From Planctomycetota bacterium (GTDB taxonomy: Bacteria; Planctomycetota; Planctomycetia; Gemmatales; Gemmataceae), in contig JAJXWW010000052.1 in assembly GCA_021781415.1 (NCBI GenBank), forward strand, positions 1-64,000: DNA of 64,000 nucleotides. The letters are read 5' to 3'. The translations under genes were made by a program, and so were the position numbers. This document shows positions 9,803 to 18,658 of this stretch, one piece after another. Position 1 is the stretch's first letter, and the number at the start of each line of letters is the position of its first letter. The notes under the pieces were generated by a model. The model searched no databases. It was not told the DNA's origin and worked only from the letters and a program-made list of their open reading frames with translations.

Positions 9803-9904
9803 ATCGTGCAAAATCGCCTCGACCTCCACGGTCGGGTTGCCCCGGCTATCCAGAATCTCACGGGCGTGAATGCTTTCGATACGGCTCATCGCTCCACCTT
9901 TCGC
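9803..9904 (-). pseudogene. duplicated fragment of the enolase gene start (leader plus ~28 codons)
   Basis: From ATG 9889 the sequence reads [19 protein letters not shown] and on through [10 protein letters not shown], nearly identical to the start of eno (MSSIESI..., VEVEVILHD), then turns into unrelated sequence. The similarity also covers the ribosome-binding leader (ggtggagcgatg) to about 9904. About ten base differences are mostly silent, so it is an old partial duplication under past coding constraint. The toxin-antitoxin pair lies between this fragment and the full eno gene. The open frame goes on to 9686 but the tail is not enolase. Confidence 0.85.
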
Positions 9905-10050
9905 TGTCGGCTATCGGCTGTCGGCTGTCGGCTAACGACGGAAGAAAACATCTGACCGCCGATAGTTTATTTAGGTGTTCGCAGGCTCCGTTTCCAGCCC
10001 GGGGGGGTTGCGATCGCCTCAATCGTCCGCACAGCCGTACTGAGGTCGCC

Positions 10051-10353
10051 TTATGCCGGTTGCATCTCCAGGGACTGCACTTGCTTGAGGGCGCGGATGC
10101 CGGCAGAAGTGATGCGATAACAGCTGGCCGCCGCCCCAAGGCGCAGCACGGGAGTGATGCCGGTATTCTGTTCCAGCCAGCCATACGCCAGCAGTTCGCC
10201 GTGCAGCTTCACGAGTTGGCGCGGTTCCACGCCTTCCAACTCGCCCAGACGATCTTGCCACGCTTGGCGATCCACTTCGCCGACTTCTCGATAATGTTGG
10301 AGTAACGCGGACAATTCCTTCCCTTCGCGCAATCGTTCCATCTCGTCGAACAT
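10051..10353 (-). CDS. small hypothetical protein, possibly winged-helix
   Basis: A 100-residue soluble protein beginning MFDEMERLREGKEL. ATG 10353 is chosen because an excellent ggaggaaggt site precedes it directly; the open frame extends further left without support. The C-terminal half (LGELEGVEPRQLVKLHGELLAYGWLEQNTG, then CYRITSAGIRALKQV) has the helix-turn-helix plus Y-R-[IL]-T-x-x-G wing pattern of winged-helix proteins that look like MarR or PadR. Charged helices at the start. No close neighbours on the same strand define a role. Function not recognised. Confidence 0.6.
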   Translation of the reverse strand: MFDEMERLREGKELSALLQHYREVGEVDRQAWQDRLGELEGVEPRQLVKLHGELLAYGWLEQNTGITPVLRLGAAASCYRITSAGIRALKQVQSLEMQPA

Positions 10354-10556
10354 ACCTTCCTCCGGGTGAAACCAAGGTGTGAAACCGCGAGGATAGATCG
10401 GACGCGCGAGGCTCCCGACTGCATTCGGTAGCTGTCGGAGCGCGCACGCAGAATGGCGAACACTCTCTATTGTATTCGGAAGGGGGATTGGTGGAGATGG
10501 AGGGGTTGGATAGCGCGGGGCTTGGCGGAGATTCTCTCTCGGCAAGCCCCGGGCGA

Positions 10557-11363
10557 TCAAGCGGCTTCGCGTTCGAGCCGTAGGATGATGCCGCGCGACG
10601 AGGCGCGGATGAAGGCGATCATCTCGGCGACTTCGGGAACCTGCCCCAAATCGCGCTGCATGTGTTCGAGGGCTGCCGGCACGAGCATGCTGCTACGATA
10701 GAGGATGTGAAACGCTCGGCGAACGGCGTCGATGCTGGCGGTCGGAATGCCGGCGCGGCGCATGCCGACGACGTTGACGCCGACGACGCAGTTCATGCGT
10801 TGCTGAATGATGAACGGCGGAATGTCCTTGGTCGAGGCCGAGGTTCCGCTGAGCAGGGCCAAGCGCCCGACGCGGCAAAACTGGTGGATGGCCGCGTTTC
10901 CGGAGATGTAGACGCCATCTTCCAGAACACAATGGCCCGCCAACAACGCTCCGTTGGCCAAAATACACTGGTTGGCGACCCGGCAATCGTGGGCGACATG
11001 GCTATGAGCCATTAAAAAGTTATGGTCGCCGATCCGCGTCTCCCACGAATGGGTCGTCCCGCGGTGGATGGTGACGTGTTCGCGGATGATGTTGTGGTCG
11101 CCGATCACCACTCGCGTTTCCTCGCCCGCATACTTGATGTGCTGAGGGGCTTCGCCGAGAACGGCACCGCCAAAAACGACGTTGTGACAACCCATCGTCA
11201 GCGGGCCGATCAGATGCGCGCCCGGTCGAACGACGCAATGATCGCCGATGTGTACCGGCCCCTCGATGACGACATAAGGCCCAATTTGAACGTCCTCGCC
11301 GATGTCGGCTTCCGGCGCGACGAGGGCGGTCGGATGAACGCGAGCGGACTGTGCAATAGGCAT
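10557..11363 (-). CDS. lpxA: acyl-ACP--UDP-N-acetylglucosamine O-acyltransferase
   Basis: LpxA adds a 3-hydroxyacyl chain from acyl carrier protein to UDP-GlcNAc, the first committed step of lipid A synthesis, in the cytosol. The 268-residue protein has the left-handed beta-helix hexapeptide repeats (IGEDVQIGPYVVIEGPVHIG and many more), HVTIHRGT, and the catalytic histidine in LMAHSHVAHDC. The C-terminal helical part (FHILYRSSM...) is present. I start at ATG 11363; the same frame is open to 11969 but that stretch is antisense to the BFD gene. The presence of lpxA supports a lipopolysaccharide-type outer membrane. Confidence 0.92.
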   Translation of the reverse strand: MPIAQSARVHPTALVAPEADIGEDVQIGPYVVIEGPVHIGDHCVVRPGAHLIGPLTMGCHNVVFGGAVLGEAPQHIKYAGEETRVVIGDHNIIREHVTIHRGTTHSWETRIGDHNFLMAHSHVAHDCRVANQCILANGALLAGHCVLEDGVYISGNAAIHQFCRVGRLALLSGTSASTKDIPPFIIQQRMNCVVGVNVVGMRRAGIPTASIDAVRRAFHILYRSSMLVPAALEHMQRDLGQVPEVAEMIAFIRASSRGIILRLEREAA

Positions 11364-11621
11364 GACGGCACCCGGTCTCAATACGGCAACGAACCCCAAC
11401 TCTACCAGGCCGGCGGATGCGTCGGTGTTCCCATCCCGTGCCCGACTCTCTGTTCCGGCGTCATTCACTTCAGCCTGGGACAGACCTTCTATAAGCGTTC
11501 GTGCCGCTCGATGCCAGAGCAATTTCTTCCTCTCTTCATCGAGCCTGCGCCCCGGCAATTTGGCGAAAAATGGCAAGCGGACGGACCCGCCATGCGGTAC
11601 AATGAATAAGAGGAGGCCGTT

Positions 11622-11897
11622 GTGGAACACGATGCCAAGGTCTGCTATTGCTTTCATGTCACGCGGCGCAAATTGCTCAACTTCATGCGCGTCGAGAAGC
11701 CGCGCGTGGCCAGCCAACTCTCGGCGTGCGGCGGCGCTGGTTCTGGGTGCGGCTGGTGCGTCCCCTTTTTGAAACAGCTGTTCGAGCAAGCCACCGTCGG
11801 CGGTGGGACCGAGCTGGATCGCTTGACGCCGGAGGAATACGAACGTCGGAGAACCGCCTACATCCAATCGGGCAAGGGCACGCCGCCTGCCGATTAG
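11622..11897 (+). CDS. BFD-like [2Fe-2S]-binding protein
   Basis: A 91-residue protein with four cysteines in the bacterioferritin-associated-ferredoxin arrangement: CYC near residues 8-10 and CGWC around 43-46, with a CGGAGSG loop between. BFD domains bind a [2Fe-2S] cluster and pass electrons, for example in iron release from bacterioferritin, or act as modules of larger reductases. The GTG at 11622 is preceded by aagaggagg at good distance. A bacterioferritin gene is not in the window, so the partner is unknown. The C-terminal tail is unstructured and charged. Confidence 0.75.
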   Translation: MEHDAKVCYCFHVTRRKLLNFMRVEKPRVASQLSACGGAGSGCGWCVPFLKQLFEQATVGGGTELDRLTPEEYERRRTAYIQSGKGTPPAD

Positions 11898-12529
11898 CTC
11901 GCCTGCATCAGCCAAACGCACCACACAAGATAGGCCAACAGCAGGTAGGTCGCCACCGTCGCCGACCACGATTTCGAGTAGAGCTTGACCGCACTCCCGG
12001 CGTACTTGTTCAATCGCAAGCGAACCCCCATGAAATCGACGCTGTACAGTTCATCGAGGATCAGGTGCGAAAGGAATCCCAGCATGACGCCGACCGACAG
12101 AAAGGTGCGCAGCCGGACGTTGGGACTGGGATACACCAAATAGGTGGTCAACCCGGCGATCAACATGGCGGGAAGACTGTGAAACATGCCGCGATGCACG
12201 GTGAAGCGATTGAAGAAATGCGACAACAGATAGCGGATAAAGAGGTAGAGGACGCCAAGAACGACGATGGTTTGCTCGGTGGACTGCCGAAAGTGAGCGT
12301 AGACGCGCGGAAAGAGCAGAAACGGCGTCACGGCGGCAGATATGCCGAACAATTCGCGCACCGGCACGCCGCTATCGCTGTCGAGATCGGGTAATAGCCC
12401 GCCGAGCGTCGTCAGCCCGGTCGCCACGATTGCCGGTCCCCAATCCCAATTCCATTCGAGCAAAGCCAAGCTGCCATAGGTGGTGCCAAGCAGTCCCGCG
12501 AAAGTCAGATGTCCACGATAACTGGCCAT
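11894..12529 (-). CDS. membrane-bound metal-dependent hydrolase-like protein (DUF457/YdjM family)
   Basis: The 211-residue protein has about five hydrophobic segments. It shows the DUF457 pattern: GHLTFAGL near the N-terminus, LLPDLDSDSG (aspartates for metal), VHRGMFHSLPAM (HRGxxHS, the strongest motif) and GFLSHLILDELYS. YdjM-like proteins are integral inner-membrane proteins of uncertain chemistry. It overlaps the 3' end of the convergent BFD gene by 4 bases. An intrinsic terminator for the kinase gene lies just upstream, so it is probably transcribed alone. Confidence 0.75.
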   Translation of the reverse strand: MASYRGHLTFAGLLGTTYGSLALLEWNWDWGPAIVATGLTTLGGLLPDLDSDSGVPVRELFGISAAVTPFLLFPRVYAHFRQSTEQTIVVLGVLYLFIRYLLSHFFNRFTVHRGMFHSLPAMLIAGLTTYLVYPSPNVRLRTFLSVGVMLGFLSHLILDELYSVDFMGVRLRLNKYAGSAVKLYSKSWSATVATYLLLAYLVWCVWLMQAS

Positions 12530-12538
12530 AGAGAGGTG

Positions 12539-12606
12539 AAAAAAAATGTCCTGTCGGAGTTATTCTCGGCGTCGCCCAGTCACCGAGAACCCCTGCCGAC
12601 AGGACA
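12539..12606 (-). terminator. intrinsic terminator after the kinase-PilZ gene
   Basis: On the minus strand tgtcctgtcgg and ccgacaggaca (plus-strand 12547-12557 and 12596-12606) form an 11-bp stem. An inner ttctcgg/ccgagaa helix extends it, and eight T follow (plus-strand A-run 12539-12546). It lies about 125 bases past the kinase stop and directly before the DUF457 gene. Confidence 0.8.
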
Positions 12607-12731
12607 CTTTTATAGTAAGTGCGGCATTCTTGAAAGTCAAGAGGAGAATCGGCGAAATTTTGTCGGAGACTTGGGACGCCTGGGCCTCTCCTCTTGGAGA
12701 ACACAACAGAGAAACACTTCGCGGAGAATCT

Positions 12732-14447
12732 CTAAAAGAGTATGCCCGTTTCAAATTGGCCGTCGTCGCAGCGTTGGACGCGGACGCAGTTTCCCAACAG
12801 CGCGATGGTTTTGCGTCGGGAGGGCGAGGTGAGTTCGAGTCGAACGCGCGAACCGGCGAACGCGCGGGGCAGGTACAATCCCATGCCGCCAACCGAGATG
12901 TCTTTGCCTTTGCCTTCAACACATTCGCTGCCTGAGTTGTCCTCGCGGTAAAAAGTGACGCGGACGGGATGGGGCCACGGCGCGCGCACTTCCGTCCGGC
13001 GTTCGGGAAAAGCCTCCAAGTGCGCGCGTAGACTCTCTACGATAAGCGGGCCAATCTCTTGGACCAGCGAATCCTCGACGGGGTTGCCTTTAGGAGAACA
13101 ACGGATGCGCACTAACATTTCGGATGCCATGGATTCGGTAGTAGGCGGCTGCATCGTATGCAACTCGACGAGGAGTCCGCGCTGTTGTCCCAGCCAACGC
13201 CGCCAGAAACTCCCCGGCAGGGGAACCTCGAAGACCGCAACCTCGTTCGTGGTGCGCAGAATGCGAGCGTTCCACTGATGGCGAAACGTCTCAAAACGAG
13301 TGCTGGCCGTCCGAGGTGAAAAGCGCGCCGAAAACCGATCTTCGAGGACTCCTGGTGCCACGGGCTTCGTCTCACGATCCGCTTGCGACGACGGAAGTGC
13401 CGTTCGAGCCTCCACGATCAACTCGGCGAGGAGAACGCTGGAACCGGCGCAGTCTTCGGGAGGCAGCTCGGCCTGGTTTTCGACCGTACTCTTTCGTTCG
13501 CCTTTCGCCGACTGGTCTTTCGCGCGCGCTTTGGTCGTTCGGTGTTGCGCAGTGGCCTGGGTAGTAGCGAATCGCACGGTATCGTGCAAAGGGGCGGCTT
13601 TGGCGGACGATTTCTGGCGCGATGCGAGCGCTTGCACAAACTCCGTGCAGCTGGGATAGCGCTGAGCCGGATTTTTGGACAAAGCGCGTGCCATTGCCGT
13701 GCGGTCTTGGGCCGGCAATCCAGATAGATCAGGCTCCGCCGTGGTGTGTTGCAGTGCCAGCTGGCGTGCGTTTTTGCCTCGAAACGGCAGTGTGCCGGTC
13801 ATCAACTCGTGATAGACGATGGCCAGGCTGTACTGGTCGCTCGACGAACTCATTGCATTGCGAAATAGTTCGGGAGCGGCGTAGGGAGCCGTCAAGCCGC
13901 CCGATATTAGCGCGCCTCCACAACTTGTTTCGCAGTCGGTCAATGGGCGGACCAAACCGAAGTCGGCCACCTTGATGTGATCGCCTACCAACAGTAAATT
14001 GCCGGGTTTGACATCCAAATGCTGCAATCCATGCCGTAAGTTCATCACGTCGAGCGCGTCCGCCGCTTCGCCGAGGTAGCGCAACAGCTGACGGCGCGGA
14101 ACGCCTATGTCACCGCGCGCGCGGTGATCTTTTAACAAATCGCACAAGCTCGCATCCGCCAACTCCATGACGATGACGAGTTCTCCGTCGATGGATTCGA
14201 CGCGCTCCATCGACAAGATAAATGGATGGCGCAGCGATTTAATGTGTTGAATGGCTCTCAATTCTTCGATGGCTGGTCCCGCTCCGCTGTCGGGAAAGGT
14301 GCGTTCACCGTCGACGAACTTGATGGCTTTGCACAGCCCGCCGGGAGCCTCGCACTTCCATACTTCGCCGCAGCCGCCGCGTCCCAACCGTTCGAGGAGT
14401 CGATAACCCGGTATCGGCTCGCGATTGCGTTTTTTGATCGCCGTCAC
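12732..14447 (-). CDS. serine/threonine protein kinase with C-terminal PilZ (c-di-GMP binding) domain
   Basis: The 571-residue protein has an N-terminal kinase domain: glycine loop GRGGCGEVW (22-30), Lys43 in AIKF, catalytic loop HLDVKPGN (143-150) and DFG (162-164). The catalytic aspartate is kept but the HRD arginine is Leu. A Lys/Thr-rich linker (about 290-370) leads to a C-terminal PilZ domain with RTEVR (484-488) and DISVGG (516-521), i.e. the RxxxR and [D/N]xSxxG motifs that bind cyclic di-GMP. The kinase could thus be controlled by, or localised through, c-di-GMP. GTG 14447 has a GGAG site; the frame is open to a TTG at 14495. No membrane segment. Confidence 0.8.
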   Translation of the reverse strand: MTAIKKRNREPIPGYRLLERLGRGGCGEVWKCEAPGGLCKAIKFVDGERTFPDSGAGPAIEELRAIQHIKSLRHPFILSMERVESIDGELVIVMELADASLCDLLKDHRARGDIGVPRRQLLRYLGEAADALDVMNLRHGLQHLDVKPGNLLLVGDHIKVADFGLVRPLTDCETSCGGALISGGLTAPYAAPELFRNAMSSSSDQYSLAIVYHELMTGTLPFRGKNARQLALQHTTAEPDLSGLPAQDRTAMARALSKNPAQRYPSCTEFVQALASRQKSSAKAAPLHDTVRFATTQATAQHRTTKARAKDQSAKGERKSTVENQAELPPEDCAGSSVLLAELIVEARTALPSSQADRETKPVAPGVLEDRFSARFSPRTASTRFETFRHQWNARILRTTNEVAVFEVPLPGSFWRRWLGQQRGLLVELHTMQPPTTESMASEMLVRIRCSPKGNPVEDSLVQEIGPLIVESLRAHLEAFPERRTEVRAPWPHPVRVTFYREDNSGSECVEGKGKDISVGGMGLYLPRAFAGSRVRLELTSPSRRKTIALLGNCVRVQRCDDGQFETGILF

Positions 14448-14575
14448 AGCATCTACTCCACGCCGAACCCACGCCGCGCACTCCACGCCACTCAACTCTA
14501 GGTCCGGGATCGTCGAGAATCAAACGCCACGCTGGCCGAATCGGACGTCTCGTCGTGGGATCGGGCTGCGGCGGT

Positions 14576-16321
14576 TCATTTTTTGGGCTTGGCGGCGAAC
14601 GTGTAATCGACGAAGCCGATCATCATCTCTTCCCAGGTCTGCTCGCCCCAGCGAACGGCCTTTTGCGGATCGGGATTGTTGAGATTGTCCGCCGAGTTAT
14701 CGAAGTGCGCGGTGCATTCGATCCGCGTGCCCGCCGGCAGATCGAGCGGTTTGGCCAAACGGTAGTGGCTCTGCCAGTTGAAATCGTAACGCGGCACGCG
14801 CAGGAGAATCTCGCTCTTGCCATCGGGGAAAACCGCGCGATACTCGAAATCTTTGCCGCGCAGATGCATGTGCGGAAACAGACTCAACAAACGGGCATTC
14901 TCGTCGAACGTCGTGACCGACTTGACTTCGTGGTCGTTCGCGCCGGGCGGGATCACAAAGCGCGATTGCGCGATGCCCCGCGTGCGGACCTCGTATTGGG
15001 GCGGCTTTTTGGCGAAGATCAGCCCGACAGACGAGCGATCTTTCTGTTCGACGCCGTTGGGTGTGTAGTGCATTTGAAAAAGGAGTGTCGCGCCTTTGGG
15101 CAATTTCTTGGCCGTGCCGCCGGTGAATACGGCCGGCAAATCGCCAGGAGCGAAGGCGACCAGCATGTTGTTTCCGATTCCGTCGATGCCGCGCGCACCG
15201 TAACCCTCGCCCGGCTTGACGACGTAGACGAGGATGTGATGGACGACGGCGCGATTGCCCGCCTTGGCTTCGACGGCTTGAATCCAACGGTCTTCGTCGT
15301 ACTTCGTCGGCACGCCAAAATACTGATAGCGGACGCCGTTCTTACCCCCCTTGGCCGGGACGACGAACGCGCTCGGCATCGAGAACACCGCGTCTGGCTT
15401 GCCGATGCTCCAATCGTCGGCAAAGCGGCGCGGCGGCGGGACATCGCGCGGATTCCCTTGGGGACAATCTTGCCGAATCCACGTCAACAATGTCTCGCGG
15501 TCTTCTTTTGAGAGGCTGCGATCGTTGGCGAAGTGTCCGAAATTCGGATCGGCGTGCCAGGGCGGCATACGGCGTTCTTGCACGACTTCGCGGATAGCCT
15601 CGGCCCAGCCAAGGGCATCGTCGTAGTCCATCAGCGCCATCGGCCCTACTTGGCCGGGACGATGACATTCTTGGCAGTTCTTTTGCAGAATCGGCGCGAC
15701 GTGCTTGCTGTAAGTAATCGAGCCGTCCTTTTTGGGCTTGATGGTGCGCGCGATGGGGCAGCCGGGCGGCGTGGTTTGCGGCTGAGATACGGCTTTGCCG
15801 GCCAACGCTTCGTCGAGCGCCTCGGCAAGGTCGCGGCGCGTCGGCGCGGGACGGCGGAAGCCGATGCCGATCTGATCGTCGATGCGTCCCCGATAAAGCA
15901 CCTTCCCATCGCCGGATAGTACGAACGCTTCCGGAGTACGGCGCGCGTCGAAACGGTCGGCCACCACATTGGCCGTGTCCTTGAGAATCGGAAACGGAAT
16001 CCCGTGTTCCTTCGCGTGAGTGGCAACGCGCGCCGGAGTATCGGTGCGATTGGAATTGATGCCGACGAAGCCCACCCCCTTCGGCGCGTACTCTTTATAC
16101 AACTCGCCCAAGCGAGGCATGTAAGCATTGTTCACCGGGCATTCGGTGCCGAGAAAGACGACTACGAAAGCCTTTTTCTCGCGCTGAGATTTCGAGGACC
16201 ATTCCTTGCCGGCGACATCTCGAAGGACGAACGGCTCAATGCGTTGAGACGGATTCTCAACTGGCTTCGGTTCGGCGGCCAAGATCACGGGAAGCAAGAG
16301 GAATGCAAGTGGGTGTTTCAT
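14576..16321 (-). CDS. secreted redoxin / c-type cytochrome / copper monooxygenase-like fusion
   Basis: A 581-residue exported protein (signal peptide MKHPLAFLLLPVILAA). First part: AhpC/TSA-like thioredoxin fold (FLGTECPVNNAYMPRL; only one cysteine, so no CxxC). Second: a short cytochrome segment with CQECH, a covalent haem c site, followed by RRMPPWHADP. Third: a domain like the C-terminal half of copper type II ascorbate-dependent monooxygenases with VVHHIL, QMHYTP and FPHMHLRGKD, which supply copper ligands. Such fusions are typical of planctomycetes and probably carry out periplasmic oxidation; the substrate is unknown. ATG 16321 starts a good signal peptide; the frame extends 35 codons further without one. 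Confidence 0.8.
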   Translation of the reverse strand: MKHPLAFLLLPVILAAEPKPVENPSQRIEPFVLRDVAGKEWSSKSQREKKAFVVVFLGTECPVNNAYMPRLGELYKEYAPKGVGFVGINSNRTDTPARVATHAKEHGIPFPILKDTANVVADRFDARRTPEAFVLSGDGKVLYRGRIDDQIGIGFRRPAPTRRDLAEALDEALAGKAVSQPQTTPPGCPIARTIKPKKDGSITYSKHVAPILQKNCQECHRPGQVGPMALMDYDDALGWAEAIREVVQERRMPPWHADPNFGHFANDRSLSKEDRETLLTWIRQDCPQGNPRDVPPPRRFADDWSIGKPDAVFSMPSAFVVPAKGGKNGVRYQYFGVPTKYDEDRWIQAVEAKAGNRAVVHHILVYVVKPGEGYGARGIDGIGNNMLVAFAPGDLPAVFTGGTAKKLPKGATLLFQMHYTPNGVEQKDRSSVGLIFAKKPPQYEVRTRGIAQSRFVIPPGANDHEVKSVTTFDENARLLSLFPHMHLRGKDFEYRAVFPDGKSEILLRVPRYDFNWQSHYRLAKPLDLPAGTRIECTAHFDNSADNLNNPDPQKAVRWGEQTWEEMMIGFVDYTFAAKPKK

Positions 16322-16968
16322 GCCATGAATCTCAAGCAAGGAGCCACGGAAATCACTACTGAAGATTGTACTCCATCCAAGAGAAGTCTGTTTCAGCTCG
16401 GCGAATGACCCTTCCAATCGTCCCACTTCAAAGTCGCCGGGCTAAGATCGCCGTACCGTATCTGCTCGTCGTCGGAGCTGCCGTTCCGTGGGATACTGTC
16501 CGCGCGTCGATGAAATCTCTCTCCGATAACAGCATCGTCTCTCTCGTGCCCACGCTCCTGTGTGAAAACGCAAGCCTCGTCGCTTCGCGGTGAGAGCAAC
16601 GTCGAAGGCACGATGGGTCGTCACGATTTCCCGTAGAATTTGGGAGAAAAGGATGCGCGCCGAGGTTCGCTTCGATAGTCGAGCCGGACGCCTTCGCACC
16701 CGGAGAGGCGGCCGTGCGAAACAGAAGGTGATCGCCATCGACAACGGTAAGAGACGATCCGCAATGTCCCCCTCGCTGCTGTACTCGGAGGAGAGCGGCT
16801 GCGTTGAAAACCGCGGTCATTCGGTCAGCGCTGTTTGCGGAAACTCCGGCTTTTCAACCCATCTCTGAGCGTCGGAGATACTCGGTAGCCGCGCTTGCTA
16901 CGCTCCTTGCTTTATCCGCTAACTCTCGTTACCCTCAACATCGGGGGCACGCGAAGCGGAGGAGCATC
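16322..16968. other. intergenic region without a recognisable gene
   Basis: About 650 bases between divergent genes. Short frames exist on both strands (up to 130 codons on the minus strand) but their products are arginine/serine-rich with no recognisable domain, as expected of chance frames in GC-rich DNA. The region should hold the promoters for the redoxin fusion and the plus-strand hypothetical gene. I see no strong palindrome. Confidence 0.45.
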
Positions 16969-17361
16969 ATGAGCCAGCGCAGCTTATGGGAATACGCCGA
17001 GGAGCAACAAGTTCCGGACCTCGATCGAGAACATCAACGCGCCGACCGCGAGGAATCGCGGCGGCGCAACTTCAAGAAGCTGCGCGCCAGCGGCCATTGG
17101 CTAACGCTGCTGCGCGCGGCACGATCCATTCCCCAGCCGTTCACCCTCAACGACATCTCCGTCGCGGTCTGGCGCGCCTGTCCGGAGTTTTTCGGCATGC
17201 GCGGCTATCCCTATCCAGACAATCATAAGGTCCACTATATCCTATATGGTACGCGCGGACTCATCGCCAAGGGCATCCTTGAGCGCGTGTCGGAAGGTTT
17301 ATTTCGTCTGCCGGACGATTTGGAGATCGAGTCGTTGTTCGAGACGCCGTCAATCGAGTGA
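16969..17361 (+). CDS. hypothetical protein, winged-helix-like
   Basis: A 130-residue soluble protein starting MSQRSLWEYAEEQQVPDLD at ATG 16969, preceded by cggagga. The N-terminal 40 residues are very charged (helix), then a compact region: FTLNDISVAVWRACPEFFGM, YILYGTRGLIAKGILERVSEGLFRLP. The helix-then-wing order suggests a winged-helix DNA-binding fold. It is convergent with hemA (stops 4 bases apart). Function not recognised; no homologous family name can be given with confidence. Confidence 0.6.
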   Translation: MSQRSLWEYAEEQQVPDLDREHQRADREESRRRNFKKLRASGHWLTLLRAARSIPQPFTLNDISVAVWRACPEFFGMRGYPYPDNHKVHYILYGTRGLIAKGILERVSEGLFRLPDDLEIESLFETPSIE

Positions 17362-17365
17362 GGAA

Positions 17366-18658
17366 TCACTCTTGCAGGCGGAAGAGCTTGCGCATCGCGT
17401 CGAGCAAGGCATATCCGCCGCCACCGTGCGTTTCCTCCGTGAGCGCCGAGATAGGACCGTGCAACAGGCGATTGGTGAGCAGACGAAACGCGCCTTCGAT
17501 GTGCCGTCGGTCCTCGTCGCTGAGTTTGCCGTTCAGCTTGCCCAAGAGTTCGCGGAGTACCTCGCGGCGCTTGGAGTCGAAGTCTTGGGTGAGGCGCGCG
17601 ATCACCGGCCCGTTACGCCGCCTGGACCAATCTTTGAGAAACGCCTTGGTTTCTTGCTGCACGATGGCTTCGGCCGGCTCGATGTGTTTGAGCCGATCCG
17701 CCAGCGTCGCCTCGCGGATGCGCTTCAGATCGTCGATGTTGAATAAACAGGTCCGGTCGCCGTCGTGGATGGACGGATCGAAGTCGCGTGGCACGGCAAT
17801 GTCGAGAACGACGAGCGGGCCTCCGGTGCGGCGGGCGGCAATAGGCTCGTAGCGCTTCCGCGTTACGATGGGTTCGGCTGCGCCCGTCGTACTCAGCACG
17901 ATGTCGGCGCGGGCGAGCAAGTCGTCGAGTTTCTCCCAAGGCATCGCTTCGCCACCGCAGCCCCGCGCCACACTCTGCGCCTTTTCGGGACTACGGTTCG
18001 TCACCCAAATGCGACGCGGTTTCAATTGGCGCAGATGTTTGAGCGTCAGTTCGCCCATCTTGCCCGCACCGATGACGAGGATCGTTTTGTCGCCGAAATG
18101 GTCGAACACCTGCTTGACGTAATCGACGGCGGCGCTGGAAACGGAGACGTGGCCGAGTGAGATGCCAGTCTCGGTGCGCGCCCGCCGAGCCACTTGCCGC
18201 GCTCGGCGAAAGAGGGCGTGAAGCAGAGGACCGACGCTATCGTCGCGGACGGCCCATTCGTAGGCTTTTTTAACCTGCCCAGCAATTTGCCCCTCGCCGA
18301 CGATCATGCTGTCGAGACTGGCGGCGACACGGAACAGATGCCGCACCGCTTCCTCTTGGCGATGAATGTACAAATGGGGCCGTACCGACGATACGGGCAG
18401 ATGGTGAAAGTCGGCGAGAAACTCGGAGATGCACTCGGCATCGAGACTGCCGGGCGCGCGGGTGGGCGACTCCGCATCGACGGTGCAGCCGACGTACAAT
18501 TCGACGCGGTTACAAGTGCTGAGGATGACGGCCTCGCAATCGAAACCGGCACTCAGTTCGGTGTGGGCGCGGGGCAACTGCTCGTCCTTGAAGGCGAGTC
18601 GTTCGCGGACTTCGACGGGAGTTGTTTTATAGCTGCATCCGATCGCCAAGAGGTTCAT
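17366..18658 (-). CDS. hemA: glutamyl-tRNA reductase
   Basis: HemA reduces glutamyl-tRNA to glutamate-1-semialdehyde with NADPH, the first step of C5 haem synthesis. The 430-residue protein shows GCSYKTTPVEVRERLAF, the catalytic cysteine in ILSTCNRVELY (about 46-56), VGEGQIAGQVKKAYEWA, the Rossmann motif VIGAGKMGELTLKHL, and a C-terminal dimerisation helix. ATG 18658 has a perfect aaggaggtg site and overlaps the stop of the upstream ccsA/hemX-like gene (ATGA). Pairing of hemX and hemA is known from other bacteria, where HemX affects HemA level. Confidence 0.95.
   Translation of the reverse strand: MNLLAIGCSYKTTPVEVRERLAFKDEQLPRAHTELSAGFDCEAVILSTCNRVELYVGCTVDAESPTRAPGSLDAECISEFLADFHHLPVSSVRPHLYIHRQEEAVRHLFRVAASLDSMIVGEGQIAGQVKKAYEWAVRDDSVGPLLHALFRRARQVARRARTETGISLGHVSVSSAAVDYVKQVFDHFGDKTILVIGAGKMGELTLKHLRQLKPRRIWVTNRSPEKAQSVARGCGGEAMPWEKLDDLLARADIVLSTTGAAEPIVTRKRYEPIAARRTGGPLVVLDIAVPRDFDPSIHDGDRTCLFNIDDLKRIREATLADRLKHIEPAEAIVQQETKAFLKDWSRRRNGPVIARLTQDFDSKRREVLRELLGKLNGKLSDEDRRHIEGAFRLLTNRLLHGPISALTEETHGGGGYALLDAMRKLFRLQE

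Noticed and set aside
10557-11969. 470-codon frame containing lpxA
   Set aside because: Only the part from ATG 11363 matches LpxA; the upstream 200 codons are antisense to the BFD gene and low in sense.
16428-16820. 130-codon minus-strand frame
   Set aside because: Arg/Ser-rich product with no family pattern and no ribosome site; typical chance frame.
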